A DNA stretch of 64,000 bases from Streptomyces phaeolivaceus (GCF_009184865.1 NZ_CP045096.1:4588001-4652000); one strand, 5' to 3'; positions 16,349 to 27,763 are shown, numbered from the stretch's first letter. Notes: a model not told the origin generated them from the letters alone. Numbers and translations are program-made.

Positions 16349-18160
16349 CTACCCGAGCAAGCCCCCCACCAGCCCAGGCTGCCCACCCGAGGAACTACCC
16401 CCGGTCGACCCCCCGGAGGACCCCGTGGCCCCACCGGTCGTACCGCCGGAGGCACCCGCCCCCCCACTGGAACTCGGCCCGGCAGTGGTGCTCGGCACCT
16501 GCTGCTCCACCGGGGACGACTGCTGCGGCGGCGCCTGCCCGGCCGTCGCCCCCTGCGTCTGAGTCGGCTGCCCCCCGGTGACCGCACCGGTGTCCCGCGT
16601 GGCCCCCGGCGTGGTGGCCTCCTGCGAGGGCTGGGCCGAAGTGGCGCCCGCGGTGGGCGAGTTGGACGCGGACGGGCTGTTCTCGCGGCGGGCGCTCGGC
16701 TCACCCGGCAGCGGGGACCCCGGCAGTTCGTTGCGCGGCGCCTCCCCGGGTCCGGGAACCACGATCCGGTCGGCGTCCCGCACGGCACCGCCGAGCAACG
16801 ACCCCACCAGCAGCGTCAGTCCGACCACGATCGCGGCGATCAGCGCGCCCCGGCGCAGTACGTAGCGCCGCAGCTCCCAGATGTCGGCGCGCGGCCCGAG
16901 CGTGCGCCAGGCGCCGCCCGCGAGCCGCCCGTCGACGGAGTACACCGGCGCGCCCGCGATGATCAGCGGGGACCAGGCGGCGAGGTAGATGATGTCGGGC
17001 GTCTCGTAGACGGGGACGGTCTTCCAGCTGACGGTGACCAGCAGCGCGGCCGACAGCAGCGCCCCGACTCCGGCGGCGAGGCGCTGCCACAGTCCGAAGA
17101 CGGTCAGCACACCGACGATGACCTGGGCGAAGGCGATGACCAGCCCGGAGCCCACGGGGTGTTCGAGTGCGAACTGCCGCAGCGGCTCGGCGACTTCCCA
17201 GGGGTGCAGCGTGTTCAGCCACTTCACCATGGAGCCGCGCCTGCCGCCGTCGAAGTAGTGCGGGTCGCAGAGCTTGCCCATGCCGGCGTAGATGGAGATG
17301 AAGCCGAGGAAGACGCGCAGCGGCAGCAGCACCACGCCGAGGTTCATCCGCCGGCCGGGGTAATAGGCGTGCCGCACGGGCTCGTTGCCGACCCGCCGCC
17401 CGCCACGCTCGCCCGCGTCACCGTCGTACGAGCCGGCGAACTCCCCGTCCGCGAACTCGCCGTCGGCGAACTCCCCGTCGGCGTAGGCGTCCTGGCCGTA
17501 CCGCGTCCGGTCGTACCGGGGTTCGTCGTACGCGCTGTCCACCGTGCGCATGGCGGGCAGCAGCCGGGTTCCGTCGGCGGCATGGTCACCGTGGGTGCGC
17601 TGGCTGCCGACGATGGGCGTCTCGACCGTCTCCACGGTCAAGTCGGCCGCGTAGCGCGCGCTTTCGTCGCCGTAGCGTCCGCTCTCGGGGTCGTAGCCAC
17701 CGCCGCCCGTGCCGTCGACGCGGGGGATGACCTGGGTCGAGCCCGTGTCGCTCAGCGGGTCGGGGGCGGCGCCGACGACGCCGCCGCGCACCGCCTGGAG
17801 AAGCCGGTGGGCCCCGGTGTCGTCCGGCGCGGACTTCCCGCTCCAGACGACCGGCGCACGCCGACGCCCGGCAGCGGGCGCGCCGGAGCGCCCCGCCGTG
17901 CCCACGACGGGGATGCGCGCGGTGTCCTCGGTGGCGCTCAAGTGCCGTGCGATGCGCGGGGACGCCCGCGTGGAGACGCCCAACTGCACGCGGAAGCTCG
18001 CGTGGTTGACGATGACCTGCGCCGGATCGCTCGGCACCTTCACCATGCTCAGCGCGGGAGCGTCGTCGAATCCCGACTGGGATCCAGAGTTGGATCCCGA
18101 GTCGAATCGCGACGAACGGTCCCCCGTGGGTGTGCGGGGTGTTCTGGTGTCCACACTCAT
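16349..18160 (-). CDS. DoxX-family membrane protein with long disordered termini (603 aa)
   Basis: Residues 1-270 are hydrophilic, with repeated YADGEFADGEFADGEFAGS. Four hydrophobic segments follow between about 275 and 425 (LGVVLLPLRVFLGFISIYAG, GLVIAFAQVIVGVLTVFGLW, AAGVGALLSAALLVTVSW, IIYLAAWSPLIIAGAPVY), the DoxX/SURF4-like core. A further helix GALIAAIVVGLTLLVGSLLG and a Gly/Ser/Thr/Gln-rich tail complete it. DoxX proteins have been linked to thiol/oxidative stress complexes; that role is not shown here. The tail's TGGATGSSGGSTGG character suggests an extracellular spacer. Confidence 0.82.
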   Translation of the reverse strand: MSVDTRTPRTPTGDRSSRFDSGSNSGSQSGFDDAPALSMVKVPSDPAQVIVNHASFRVQLGVSTRASPRIARHLSATEDTARIPVVGTAGRSGAPAAGRRRAPVVWSGKSAPDDTGAHRLLQAVRGGVVGAAPDPLSDTGSTQVIPRVDGTGGGGYDPESGRYGDESARYAADLTVETVETPIVGSQRTHGDHAADGTRLLPAMRTVDSAYDEPRYDRTRYGQDAYADGEFADGEFADGEFAGSYDGDAGERGGRRVGNEPVRHAYYPGRRMNLGVVLLPLRVFLGFISIYAGMGKLCDPHYFDGGRRGSMVKWLNTLHPWEVAEPLRQFALEHPVGSGLVIAFAQVIVGVLTVFGLWQRLAAGVGALLSAALLVTVSWKTVPVYETPDIIYLAAWSPLIIAGAPVYSVDGRLAGGAWRTLGPRADIWELRRYVLRRGALIAAIVVGLTLLVGSLLGGAVRDADRIVVPGPGEAPRNELPGSPLPGEPSARRENSPSASNSPTAGATSAQPSQEATTPGATRDTGAVTGGQPTQTQGATAGQAPPQQSSPVEQQVPSTTAGPSSSGGAGASGGTTGGATGSSGGSTGGSSSGGQPGLVGGLLG

Positions 18161-18264
18161 CTAACCGAGTGACGTGTCGTTAGGACACTGCTTTGACCGC
18201 CCCGATCTGTCCGGACCCCGTCAAGGTGATCCAGAACATCCAGAACCCCCGGTCAGAGCCCTCC

Positions 18265-18371
18265 TCAGGCCCGCCGACGCGCCACCTCGTACAACACAAC
18301 CCCCGCCGCCACACCCGCGTTCAACGACTCGGCCCCACCCGGCATCGGAATCCGCACCCGGAAGTCGCAGG
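18265..18371 (-). pseudogene. Duplicated 3' end of rlmB
   Basis: These 107 bp match the last 107 bp of rlmB (18464-18570) with three mismatches, including the stop codon. The copy would encode the last 34 residues of RlmB with one change (YEVARRRA for YEAARRRA). No upstream coding sequence remains. The 92-bp spacer between copies is GC-rich and unrelated. It could be the scar of an integrative element that used the rlmB 3' end, or a local duplication. Confidence 0.9.
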
Positions 18372-18463
18372 ACCCCTCCCACCCGCGCCCCTCGCACCGC
18401 TACGCGGGCTTCGCGCCACCGCGCCGGCCTCCGGCCGTCGGGCTCCGCCGACCGAGCACGCCA

Positions 18464-19402
18464 TCAGGCCCGCCGACGCGCCGCCTCGTACAGCACAACG
18501 CCCGCCGCCACACCCGCGTTCAACGACTCGGCCCCACCCGGCATCGGAATCCGCACCCGGAAGTCGCAGGTCTCGCCGACCAGGCGGGACAGGCCCTTGC
18601 CCTCGCTGCCGACGACGATCACGACGGGGCCGGACAGGGCCTCCAGCTCGCCGACCTCGGCCTCGCCGTCGGCGGCGAGGCCGACCACGACGACACCGGC
18701 CTTCTTGTAGGCCTCCAGCGCGCGCGTGAGGTTGGTGCAGCGGGCGACGGGCGTACGGGCGGCCGTACCGGCGGACGTCTTCCACGCGCCGGCGGTCATG
18801 CCGGCCGCGCGCCGCTCGGGCACGACCACGCCGTGACCGCCGAACGCGGAGACGGACCGGACGACGGCACCGAGGTTGCGCGGGTCGGTCACCCCGTCGA
18901 GGGCGACGATCAGCGGGTCCTCGCCCTCGTCGAACGCCGCGCTCACCAGGTCCTCGGGGTGCGCGTACTCGTACGGCGGGACCTGGAGGACGAGCCCCTG
19001 GTGGTTGAGCCCGTTGGTCATACGGTCCAACTCGGGGCGCGGCGCCTCCATGAGGTTGATGCCACCGCGCTCGGCCGCCAGCTGGAGCGCCTCGCGCACC
19101 CGCTCGTCGTTGTCGATGAACTGCTGGACGTACAGCGTCGACGCGGGCACGCCCTCGCGCAGCGCCTCGACGACGGGGTTGCGGCCCACGACCATCTCGG
19201 ACGTGCCCTTGCCGCCCCGGCGTGCCACGGGCCGGCGCGCGGCCTGCTTCGCCTTGGCGTTCGCGATCCGGTTCGCCTTGTGCTTCTTGCGCATCTCGGC
19301 GGGCGGCGTCGGCCCCCTGCCCTCAAGACCCTTGCGCCGCTGGCCGCCACTGCCGACCTGCGCGCCCTTCTTGCCGGACATGCGGCGGTTGTTAGCGGCC
19401 AT
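18464..19402 (-). CDS. rlmB: 23S rRNA (guanosine 2251-2'-O)-methyltransferase RlmB (312 aa)
   Basis: SPOUT/TrmH methyltransferase. The basic N-terminal extension (residues 1-70) precedes the substrate-binding domain ([21 protein letters not shown]) and the knotted catalytic domain with [39 protein letters not shown] and [23 protein letters not shown], which are the three TrmH motifs. It modifies the ribosomal peptidyl-transferase region. Next to cysS and ispF/ispD, an arrangement shared by many actinobacteria. The 3' end is duplicated downstream. Confidence 0.93.
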   Translation of the reverse strand: MAANNRRMSGKKGAQVGSGGQRRKGLEGRGPTPPAEMRKKHKANRIANAKAKQAARRPVARRGGKGTSEMVVGRNPVVEALREGVPASTLYVQQFIDNDERVREALQLAAERGGINLMEAPRPELDRMTNGLNHQGLVLQVPPYEYAHPEDLVSAAFDEGEDPLIVALDGVTDPRNLGAVVRSVSAFGGHGVVVPERRAAGMTAGAWKTSAGTAARTPVARCTNLTRALEAYKKAGVVVVGLAADGEAEVGELEALSGPVVIVVGSEGKGLSRLVGETCDFRVRIPMPGGAESLNAGVAAGVVLYEAARRRA

Positions 19403-19554
19403 GACCTACCCGTCTCTGAGAAGCGTGTGCGCGTACGCGCCACGAGCCGTGCGGCCCGATCACGCGTACGTCGTCCTGTGTACGTAATGCAGTGTGCCGC
19501 CCGGATGGCCGGGCGGCACAATCGATCAAGGTGACCGGAGGTGATTTGTCCGGG

Positions 19555-20958
<1,404 letters not shown>

Positions 20959-21068
20959 GCCTCCAAGCGTAGTGGCCCGTCACCCATGCCCCGAGCCCTT
21001 CACCTCAAGGACGAGGAATTCGTGACGTATGCCCACCGGACCCGCGCAGGCCCTCCCGTCTCCGCACG

Positions 21069-21581
21069 TCACCCCACCCGCACCACCAGCGCCGTGGCCA
21101 CCGCCATCACCCCTTCCCCCCGCCCGGGAAACCCGAGCCCATCGGTGGTCGCCCCCGACACCGACACCGGCGCCCCGACGACCTCCGACAGCACCTTCTG
21201 CGCCTCGTCCCGCCGCTTCCCGATTCTCGGCCGCTCTCCCACCACCTGCACCGCCACGTTCCCGATCACGAACCCCCCGGCCCGCACGATCCGCGCGGCC
21301 TCCGCCAGCAACGTCACCCCGGACGCCCCGGACCACTCCGGCCGCCCGGTCCCGAAGTGCTGCCCCAGGTCCCCCATCCCGGCGGCGGAGAACAACGCGT
21401 TGCACGCGGCGTGCGCCACGACATCCGCGTCGGAGTGCCCGGCGAGCCCCGGCCCCTCGCCCTCCCACTTCAGCCCGGCGCACCACAGCTCCCGCCCCTC
21501 CTCGAAGGCGTGGATGTCGGTACCGATCCCGACCTGCGGCAACACCACGGATCCCGGCAGCCCCGGCGTCTCAGAACCCAT
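21069..21581 (-). CDS. ispF: 2-C-methyl-D-erythritol 2,4-cyclodiphosphate synthase (170 aa)
   Basis: GIGTDIHAF supplies the zinc Asp/His pair, [29 protein letters not shown] the remaining active-site loop, and the C-terminal [13 protein letters not shown] the family signature. Fifth step of the MEP isoprenoid pathway, in a trimer. Its start overlaps the ispD stop by 11 nt, so the two are translationally coupled. Normal length. Confidence 0.95.
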   Translation of the reverse strand: MGSETPGLPGSVVLPQVGIGTDIHAFEEGRELWCAGLKWEGEGPGLAGHSDADVVAHAACNALFSAAGMGDLGQHFGTGRPEWSGASGVTLLAEAARIVRAGGFVIGNVAVQVVGERPRIGKRRDEAQKVLSEVVGAPVSVSGATTDGLGFPGRGEGVMAVATALVVRVG

Positions 21582-22347
21582 CGTTCAGCCTCCTGCGCGC
21601 CAGAACCGCCTCCGCGAGCACCAGGTCGAGCGGCCTGGTGACCTTGAACGCCTCCTCGTGCCCGGGGACGACCACGACCCCGAGCCCGAGCCGCTCCACC
21701 ATGCTCGCGTCGTCGGTCACCTCCCCGGTGACCGTCCCGTGCGCCCGCACCAGCGTCTCCCGGTCGAATCCCTGCGGCGTCTGCACGGCCCGCAGCCGCG
21801 CCCGCGACGGCGTGGCGACGACCGGCTCGGGCACCCCCGGCGCGTCCGCCGGCTCGACCTCCTTGACCGTGTCGGCGAGCGGCAGCGCGGGCACCACGGC
21901 CGGCGCCCCGTCCCGTACGGCCTCGATGACGGCGTCGACCGTGTCGACGGGCACCAGCGGACGGGCCGCGTCGTGGACGAGGACGATGTCGTAGCCGGGC
22001 GGCAGCGCGTCGAGGCCGTGTTTCACCGATTCCTGCCGCGACTCGCCCCCGGGGACGACGAGGAAATCGGTCCGTTCGGGCAGGGCGTGCGCGTCCAGCA
22101 GGGTCTTGACCTCGGGCGCGCCGTCGGGCGGCGCCACGACGATCACGAGGGAGACGGCCCGGGACGCGGCCATGGCCCGCACGGCGTGGATCAGCATCGG
22201 AGTGCCGTTCAGCGCACGGAGCGCTTTGGGGGCGCCCGGACCGAGGCGTACGCCCCGGCCGGCGGCCGGGATCACGGCCGCCGTACGGGTCTGCGCGGGG
22301 GTTGCCGTACCGGTTCCGGAAGGCGAAGGGCGCGAATCGTCAGACAT
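21571..22347 (-). CDS. ispD: 2-C-methyl-D-erythritol 4-phosphate cytidylyltransferase (258 aa)
   Basis: [19 protein letters not shown] is the CTP-binding loop, [12 protein letters not shown] the catalytic/metal segment, and [14 protein letters not shown] the substrate loop. The third MEP-pathway enzyme, joining MEP and CTP. About 25 Ser/Pro/Thr-rich residues precede the domain, slightly more than usual; a later start cannot be excluded. Leads the ispD-ispF operon. Confidence 0.94.
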   Translation of the reverse strand: MSDDSRPSPSGTGTATPAQTRTAAVIPAAGRGVRLGPGAPKALRALNGTPMLIHAVRAMAASRAVSLVIVVAPPDGAPEVKTLLDAHALPERTDFLVVPGGESRQESVKHGLDALPPGYDIVLVHDAARPLVPVDTVDAVIEAVRDGAPAVVPALPLADTVKEVEPADAPGVPEPVVATPSRARLRAVQTPQGFDRETLVRAHGTVTGEVTDDASMVERLGLGVVVVPGHEEAFKVTRPLDLVLAEAVLARRRLNDGF

Positions 22348-22704
22348 CGGTTCCTGTCAGGTTTGTGTGCTCGGCCTACGTGGGTATGGCCACAGCGTGC
22401 CGGGCGCGACACCTTGACCGGACCCTTCCGTGACATCTGGTCGAGCCAGCTGCCCCGGGCCCGGCACACCAGCACGAGTACGCAGTACTTCGCAGTACTT
22501 ATGAGCACCGGGGCACGCCGAGCATCGCCAAGTATCGGGGACCCCATCCAGGCGTACGGCATCCGGGTACGAACATGCCGCAGCGCCCGGCGACAATACG
22601 TACGTCATCGGGCACCGCGGCATTTCGATGTGCTGCTTGCTGCTGCACTGAACGGCTGAGCGGGCTGGCTGCCTGCCACAGGTCAGTTCGGGAATGCAGT
22701 CAGT
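22348..22704. other. Intergenic region between ispD and carD
   Basis: No gene is supported in these 357 nt. A direct repeat GCAGTACTT at about 22479-22500 (two copies, 9-bp spacing) is the only structure I noticed. The region must hold the ispD promoter and the carD terminator; neither is clear by eye. Confidence 0.4.
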
Positions 22705-23187
22705 TCAGGACGCGAGGACCTCGTCGAGCAGGGCCTCGGCCTTGTCCTCGTTCGTGTTCTCCGCGAGGGCGAGCTCGCTCACCAGGATCTGGCGGGCCTT
22801 GGCGAGCATGCGCTTCTCACCGGCGGACAGTCCGCGCTCACGCTCTCGACGCCACAGGTCACGCACGACCTCCGCGACCTTGATGACATCACCGGAGGCG
22901 AGCTTCTCCAGGTTTGCCTTGTAGCGACGCGACCAGTTCGTGGGCTCCTCGGCATACGGCGCGCGCAGCACCTCGAAGACCCGGTCCAGGCCGTCCTGAC
23001 CGACCACATCACGTACGCCGACGAACTCCGCATTGTCCGCTGGCACACGCACCGTCAGGTCGCCCTGAGCGACCTTGAGCACCAAGTAGGTCTTGTCCAC
23101 GCCTTTGATCTGGCGAGTTTCGATGGCCTCAATCAGCGCGGCCCCGTGATGGGGATAGACCACGGTGTCGCCAACCTTGAACGTCAT
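22705..23187 (-). CDS. carD: CarD-family RNA polymerase-binding regulator (160 aa)
   Basis: The N-terminal Tudor-like RNAP-interaction domain starts [21 protein letters not shown], and the helical DNA-binding domain includes [17 protein letters not shown] with the conserved Trp that contacts the upstream edge of the transcription bubble. In actinobacteria CarD/CdnL stabilises the open complex at rRNA and many housekeeping promoters. ATG start, single gene, length as in M. tuberculosis CarD (162 aa by memory). Confidence 0.94.
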   Translation of the reverse strand: MTFKVGDTVVYPHHGAALIEAIETRQIKGVDKTYLVLKVAQGDLTVRVPADNAEFVGVRDVVGQDGLDRVFEVLRAPYAEEPTNWSRRYKANLEKLASGDVIKVAEVVRDLWRRERERGLSAGEKRMLAKARQILVSELALAENTNEDKAEALLDEVLAS

Positions 23188-23852
23188 GTGACAGGTACCC
23201 CTTCCGTGGCTATCCAGGGTAACACGGAAACGGCGTGTTCTGAATGGCGTTTTCGCAGGTCAGGGCGCATCTCGGGGCTTGACAACAGCAACAGGAACGT
23301 GCTGCGAGGGCCGAACGGAAGAGGGTATTCGCAGGTCGGAGCGGCTCTCCGGGCACAGTGAAACGCGTACGTTACACGCATCCGGAGGAGTCCACGAGCG
23401 GCCGAACGTCCCGCTTTGTCCACGCCCAAGTGTGCGACTTCCGCTACTCCGTTCGGCGAGCGGAGTCGGGTACGAGTCGAATCCGGAATTGATCAAGAAG
23501 TTCGATCTACGGGCGCTGTTCCGCCGTTACCGGATCGTGTTCTGACGCCGTTCCGACACTCGTTCCGACACTCGTTCCGGCACCCGTTCCTGTGGCGTTC
23601 CGTCGCGTTCTGGCGGTCGATCGCTTTCTCGTGGCGCCTCGCATTCCTTGGCGGAAATCCGGGGCGCGGCGGCGGCGAGTTCGATGGTGGTTATGTGAAT
23701 GCCGGACAGAGGTGTGGGTGGCGCGTCCTCAATTGCTTCCGGTGACATGTCGGGGACTTGGGGAGGGTCGGGTGCGGCGGCGGTGGGACGGCTCGGTAAC
23801 CTAAGGCCGCTAACGACCACGTACCGCCCACGTTCTAGGAGTTGCCGCCGCC
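23188..23852. other. Long intergenic region upstream of carD
   Basis: These 665 nt between the divergent carD and lipoprotein genes have no convincing coding sequence. They are less GC-rich than the genes. A degenerate direct repeat (CGTTCCGACACT twice, then CGTTCCGGCACC, about 23549-23587) is visible. The size suggests several carD promoters or an unseen small RNA. Confidence 0.45.
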
Positions 23853-24554
23853 GTGAGCAGCAGCCTTCGACGCGGCGCCCTCGCCGCCGCCGCCATCGCG
23901 TTCTCGATCGCCTCACTCGCCGCGTGCGCCGCCGGCAACAACGCCCAGACGCTGGAAGTCAAGCCGGACAACGCGGCCACCAGCGTCGGCGACATCAAGA
24001 TCCAGAACGCGATCGTGGTCACCCAGCCGGGCACCGAGACCAAGGGCCCCGCCGTCGTCTCCGCGACGCTGTTCAACACCGCCACGACCGACCAGACCCT
24101 GGACTCGATCACCGTGGACGGCGCCGGCACCGCCGAGCTGACCCCGGCCAAGGGCGAGGGCAAGGGCGGCAAGGTCGTCGTCCCGGCCGGCGGCTCCGTG
24201 ATCCTGGGCGGCGAGAACAACGCCTCCGCGGTCCTGACGGACATCACCGACACGGTGAAGGACGGCAACGCCCAGCAGGTCACCTTCAACTTCAGCGAGA
24301 CCGGCGAGGTCGGCCTGCGCGCCTTCGTGGTCCCCGCCGAGCACTACTTCGAGAAGTGGGGCCCGACCGACATCCCGGAGGCCCCCACCGCCTCCGCCTC
24401 GCCGTCCGAGGAGACCACCGGCTCCCCGTCCCCGTCCGACACGGGCTCGCCGTCCGCCGACGGGACGGACACCGAGGAGGAGGGCACCGCCGCGGGCTCG
24501 ACGTCCTCCCCCTCCACGTCGGCCTCGGCCTCCGAGGAGACCGCGGGCCACTGA
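23853..24554 (+). CDS. Lipoprotein with DUF461/PCu(A)C-like fold (233 aa)
   Basis: The GTG start is followed by a basic n-region, hydrophobic core and lipobox LAAC (Cys at about 25), so it is lipid-anchored outside the membrane. Residues 30-175 form the beta-rich domain: IQNAIVVTQP, AVVSATLFNTATTDQTLDSI, VVPAGGSVILGG, VTFNFSETGEVGLRAFVVP. It resembles the copper-chaperone PCu(A)C family, but I do not see its Met/His copper ligands. A Ser/Pro/Thr/Glu-rich tail of about 55 residues follows. A hairpin terminator separates it from phoP. Confidence 0.75.
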   Translation: MSSSLRRGALAAAAIAFSIASLAACAAGNNAQTLEVKPDNAATSVGDIKIQNAIVVTQPGTETKGPAVVSATLFNTATTDQTLDSITVDGAGTAELTPAKGEGKGGKVVVPAGGSVILGGENNASAVLTDITDTVKDGNAQQVTFNFSETGEVGLRAFVVPAEHYFEKWGPTDIPEAPTASASPSEETTGSPSPSDTGSPSADGTDTEEEGTAAGSTSSPSTSASASEETAGH

Positions 24555-24572
24555 GGCCCGTACAGCCCGACC

Positions 24573-24617
24573 ACGCCGAAGGGCGGCACCCTCCCAGGGG
24601 GTGCCGCCCTTCGGCGT
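24573..24617. terminator. Hairpin terminator between lipoprotein gene and phoP
   Basis: A perfect 19-bp inverted repeat (ACGCCGAAGGGCGGCACCC and its complement) with a 7-nt loop and no T-tract, placed between two convergent genes, so it probably serves both. Confidence 0.9.
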
Positions 24618-24665
24618 ACGACGCGCGTGTAGGCCGTACGGCCTACGGCCCGAAGCCGGGCCGGT

Positions 24666-25346
24666 CTACGGCTCGAACTTGTATCCGAGGCCACGCACGG
24701 TCACCAGATACCGGGGCGCGCCCGGGTCCGGCTCGATCTTGGCGCGGAGGCGCTTGACGTGGACGTCGAGGGTCTTGGTGTCGCCCACGTAGTCGGCGCC
24801 CCAGACGCGGTCGATGAGCTGCATACGGGTCAGGACGCGGCCCGCGTTTCGCAGCAGCATTTCGAGCAGGTCGAACTCCTTGAGGGGGAGGTCGACCTTG
24901 GAGCCCGAGACAGTGACCACGTGACGGTCGACGTCCATCCGGACGGGGCCGGCCTCCAGCGCGGCCGGGGTGACCTCCTCGGGCTCGCCGCGGCGGCGCA
25001 GTACGGCCCGGATACGGGCGACGAGCTCGCGGGAGGAGAAGGGCTTGGTGACATAGTCATCGGCTCCTATTTCCAGGCCCACGACCTTGTCGATCTCGCT
25101 GTCCTTGGCGGTCACCATGATCACCGGGACATTGGAACGGCCGCGCAGCTGACGGCAGACCTCGGTGCCCGGCAGACCGGGCAGCATCAGGTCCAGGAGG
25201 ACGAGATCGGCTCCGTTGCGCTCGAACTCGTCGAGACCGTCGGGCCCGGTGGTCGCGATGGCGACCTCGAAGCCCTCTTTGCGGAGCATGTAGGACAGGG
25301 CGTCGGAGAAGGACTCCTCGTCCTCGACGACGAGCACTCGGGTCAC
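24666..25346 (-). CDS. phoP: Phosphate response regulator PhoP (226 aa)
   Basis: OmpR/PhoB-type regulator. The receiver has acidic pocket VVEDEE, phospho-acceptor in LVLLDLMLPGLPG, conserved Thr in VPVIMVTAKD and Lys in DDYVTKPFSSREL. The winged helix ends in LDVHVKRLRAKIEPDPGAPRYLVTVRGLGYKF. It is nearly identical to S. coelicolor PhoP (SCO4230) as I remember it. The GTG at 25346 overlaps the phoR stop by 4 nt. PhoP represses antibiotic production and activates phosphate scavenging under starvation. Confidence 0.95.
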   Translation of the reverse strand: MTRVLVVEDEESFSDALSYMLRKEGFEVAIATTGPDGLDEFERNGADLVLLDLMLPGLPGTEVCRQLRGRSNVPVIMVTAKDSEIDKVVGLEIGADDYVTKPFSSRELVARIRAVLRRRGEPEEVTPAALEAGPVRMDVDRHVVTVSGSKVDLPLKEFDLLEMLLRNAGRVLTRMQLIDRVWGADYVGDTKTLDVHVKRLRAKIEPDPGAPRYLVTVRGLGYKFEP

Positions 25347-26608
25347 GGAAGGACCTCCGGGGCGGGAAGCGGGTCGTACGGTCCGTACGGGGATGGGTCG
25401 GGGTGAGGCTGTCCGTCCTCGTCGTCGAGGTCCGGGTGCGGGTCCGCGCGGTCGCGGGACGCGCCCGCCTCCGGCAGCCTGAGGGTGAACGTGGAGCCCT
25501 GTCCCTCCGAGCTCCACACCGTGACCTCCCCGCCGTGCGAGGCGGCCACGTGCTTGACGATCGCGAGACCGAGACCCGTACCGCCGGTCTGGCGGGAACG
25601 GGCCGGGTCCACGCGGTAGAAGCGCTCGAAGATGCGCTCCTTGTCCTTGTCCGAGATGCCGATGCCCTGGTCGGTCACGGCGATCTCGATGTTGTCACCG
25701 CCGGGCGCGGTCACCCGGCGGGCGGCTATGCCCACACGGGTGCGGGCCGGGGAGTAGTTGACGGCGTTCTCGACGAGGTTGCCGAGGGCGGCGGCCAGCT
25801 GTCCGCGGTTGCCCCAGACGCGCAGTTCGGCGGTGCCGCCGGCGGCCATGGTGATCTGCTTGGTACCCGCCTGGTGGCGGCAGCGGTCGACGGCCTCGGC
25901 GACCAGCTCGTCCACCCGGACGGGCTCGGCGTCCTCCAGCGGGTCGTCGTTCTGCACCCGGGAGAGGTCGATGAGTTCCTGCACGAGATTGGTGAGCCGG
26001 GTGGCCTCGATCTGCATGCGCCCGGCGAACCGTTCCACCGCCTCCGGGTCGTCCGAGGCCCCCATGACCGCCTCGGAGAGGAGGGAGAGCGCGCCGACGG
26101 GAGTCTTCAGCTCATGGCTGACGTTCGCGACGAAGTCCCGCCGCACGGCCTCTATCCGGCGGGCCTCGGTGAGGTCCTCGACCAGGAGCAGCACCAGCCG
26201 GGAGCCCAGCGGCGCCACGCGCGCGGAGACGGCGAGCGCCTCGCCGCGTCCCGTGCCGCGCCGGGGCAGGTCCAGCTCGACCTGCCGTATCTCGCCGTCC
26301 CGGCGGGTCTCGCGGGCCATCTTCATCATCGGCTCGACGGCGAGCTTCCCCCCGCGCACCAGCCCGAGGGCGTACGCGGCGGAGCTGGCCTTGACGACGG
26401 CGTCCGCCTCGTCGAGCACGACGGCGGAGGAGCGGAGCACGGACAGCACGGTGTCGACGCCGGGCGGCAGCACCGGGTCCGTGTGCAGGGAGGTTCTGGT
26501 GGGACGCTTCTGCTCGCGCTCGCTGAAACGGAACGCCAGCATGGCGATGACGCCGGTGAGCACTCCGGCGATCGCTGCCGCTGCGGCGACCGCCGCGTTC
26601 ACGTCCAT
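25343..26608 (-). CDS. phoR: Phosphate sensor histidine kinase PhoR (421 aa)
   Basis: One N-terminal transmembrane segment (residues 4-26), then a PAS-like region, the HisKA box FVANVSHELKTPVGALSLLSEAV with the phosphorylated His, an N box GNLVENAVNYSP, G1 VTDQGIGIS, F box and G2 GTGLGLAIVKHVA. The single membrane segment fits Streptomyces PhoR. It is the first gene of phoR-phoP, transcribed away from phoU across a region with PHO-box-like repeats. Confidence 0.95.
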   Translation of the reverse strand: MDVNAAVAAAAAIAGVLTGVIAMLAFRFSEREQKRPTRTSLHTDPVLPPGVDTVLSVLRSSAVVLDEADAVVKASSAAYALGLVRGGKLAVEPMMKMARETRRDGEIRQVELDLPRRGTGRGEALAVSARVAPLGSRLVLLLVEDLTEARRIEAVRRDFVANVSHELKTPVGALSLLSEAVMGASDDPEAVERFAGRMQIEATRLTNLVQELIDLSRVQNDDPLEDAEPVRVDELVAEAVDRCRHQAGTKQITMAAGGTAELRVWGNRGQLAAALGNLVENAVNYSPARTRVGIAARRVTAPGGDNIEIAVTDQGIGISDKDKERIFERFYRVDPARSRQTGGTGLGLAIVKHVAASHGGEVTVWSSEGQGSTFTLRLPEAGASRDRADPHPDLDDEDGQPHPDPSPYGPYDPLPAPEVLP

Positions 26609-26894
26609 GCAACCAGGTTAGGCACGAGGTCGGACATCCCCACAGCGATCGGAGGGCGACCTCGAACACTCGTCGCCCAGAGTTCACCTTGGAGCCAGTA
26701 TTGGTTCATTTGAGATGGCTGAAACGGACGCGTACGGGTCGGAACGTGGGAGCGTGGGGTTCGTCCGGGCCCCCGGTCACCGTTCACCTTCGCCGTTCAC
26801 TCGGTCGTTCGGTCGTCCTGGCCTGGCGGAACGGCTTCCGGCACGGCTTTTCTGGTTACCCACGAGCAGACGTACGTAAGAGAGGGACACCCTG
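26609..26894. promoter_or_regulatory. phoR/phoU divergent promoter region with PHO-box-like repeats
   Basis: GTTCACCTTGG (26682) and GTTCATTTGAG (26704) are 22 bp apart, i.e. two 11-bp units, the spacing known for Streptomyces PhoP direct repeats (consensus close to GTTCACC plus 4). Further GGTCACC (26775), GTTCACC (26782) and GTTCACT (26795) lie nearer phoU. The arrangement fits PhoP autoregulation and control of phoU. Confidence 0.8.
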
Positions 26895-27584
26895 ATGCGG
26901 GACGCGTACCACGAGGAACTTGACTCGATCGGTGAGGGCCTGGTCGAGATGGCCCGACTGGTGGGGTCGGCTATCGGGCGCGCCACGACGGCGATGCTCG
27001 ACGCCGACCTGAAGCTGGCCGAGAGCGTGATCGAGGCCGACAAGAAGGTCGACGACCTCCAGCACGACCTGGAGGCCCGCGCGATAGCCCTGCTGGCCAG
27101 GCAGCAGCCGGTGGCGACGGATCTCCGGATCGTCGTGACCTCGCTGCGGATGTCGGCCGACCTGGAGCGCTCCGGCGACCTCGCCCAGCACGTGGCCAAG
27201 CTGACCCGGCTCCGCTTCCCCGACAAGACGGTCCCGCGCGACCTGCACGCCACGATCCTGGAGATGGGCCAGCTCGCGCAGCGCCTGATGGCCAAGGCCG
27301 CCGAGGTGATCATCACCAAGGACGTCGACCTCGCGCTCCAGCTGGAGCAGGACGACGACGCGATGGACCTCCTGCACCGCACGCTCTTCCAGCACCTCAT
27401 GGACGACCGCTGGAAGCACGGCATCGAGACCGCCGTCGACGTCACCCTCCTCGGCCGCTACTACGAGCGCTTCGCCGACCACGCGGTGTCCGTCGCCAAG
27501 CGCGTCGTCTACCTGGTGACCGGCGAACACGCGGACGAGCTGCAGGCGGACATCCAGCCCGTTACGGGGGTGGAGGGGGCGTAG
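26895..27584 (+). CDS. phoU: Phosphate transport regulator PhoU (229 aa)
   Basis: Two three-helix PhoU domains, each with the metal-binding E/DxxxD pattern: DLRIVVTSLRMSADLERSGDLAQHVAK at about 78-104 and YYERFADHAVSVAKRVVYLVTGE near the end. It begins MRDAYHEELDSIGEGLVEMA, as in actinobacterial PhoU. It dampens PhoR signalling when phosphate is plentiful. ATG start preceded by AGAGAGGGA. Divergent from phoR. Confidence 0.94.
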   Translation: MRDAYHEELDSIGEGLVEMARLVGSAIGRATTAMLDADLKLAESVIEADKKVDDLQHDLEARAIALLARQQPVATDLRIVVTSLRMSADLERSGDLAQHVAKLTRLRFPDKTVPRDLHATILEMGQLAQRLMAKAAEVIITKDVDLALQLEQDDDAMDLLHRTLFQHLMDDRWKHGIETAVDVTLLGRYYERFADHAVSVAKRVVYLVTGEHADELQADIQPVTGVEGA

Positions 27585-27763
27585 GCCCTTCGGGGGCAGG
27601 CCTCTCGGTGCCGCGGCGCTCCGGCGGTCGGGGCCTCGGTGGGGCGTGCGGACGCCTCCATGCGCCGTTGATGCGCCCGGCTGAGCGGGCGTGCAATGGG
27701 GCAACCAATGGGCACGGGCGCCAGCCTTCGCTGCGCCGCCTTCCATGCCTTCGAGGAGGGACC

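Noticed and set aside
16187..18172. 661-codon plus-strand open frame
   Set aside because: Antisense of the DoxX gene, with no family signature.
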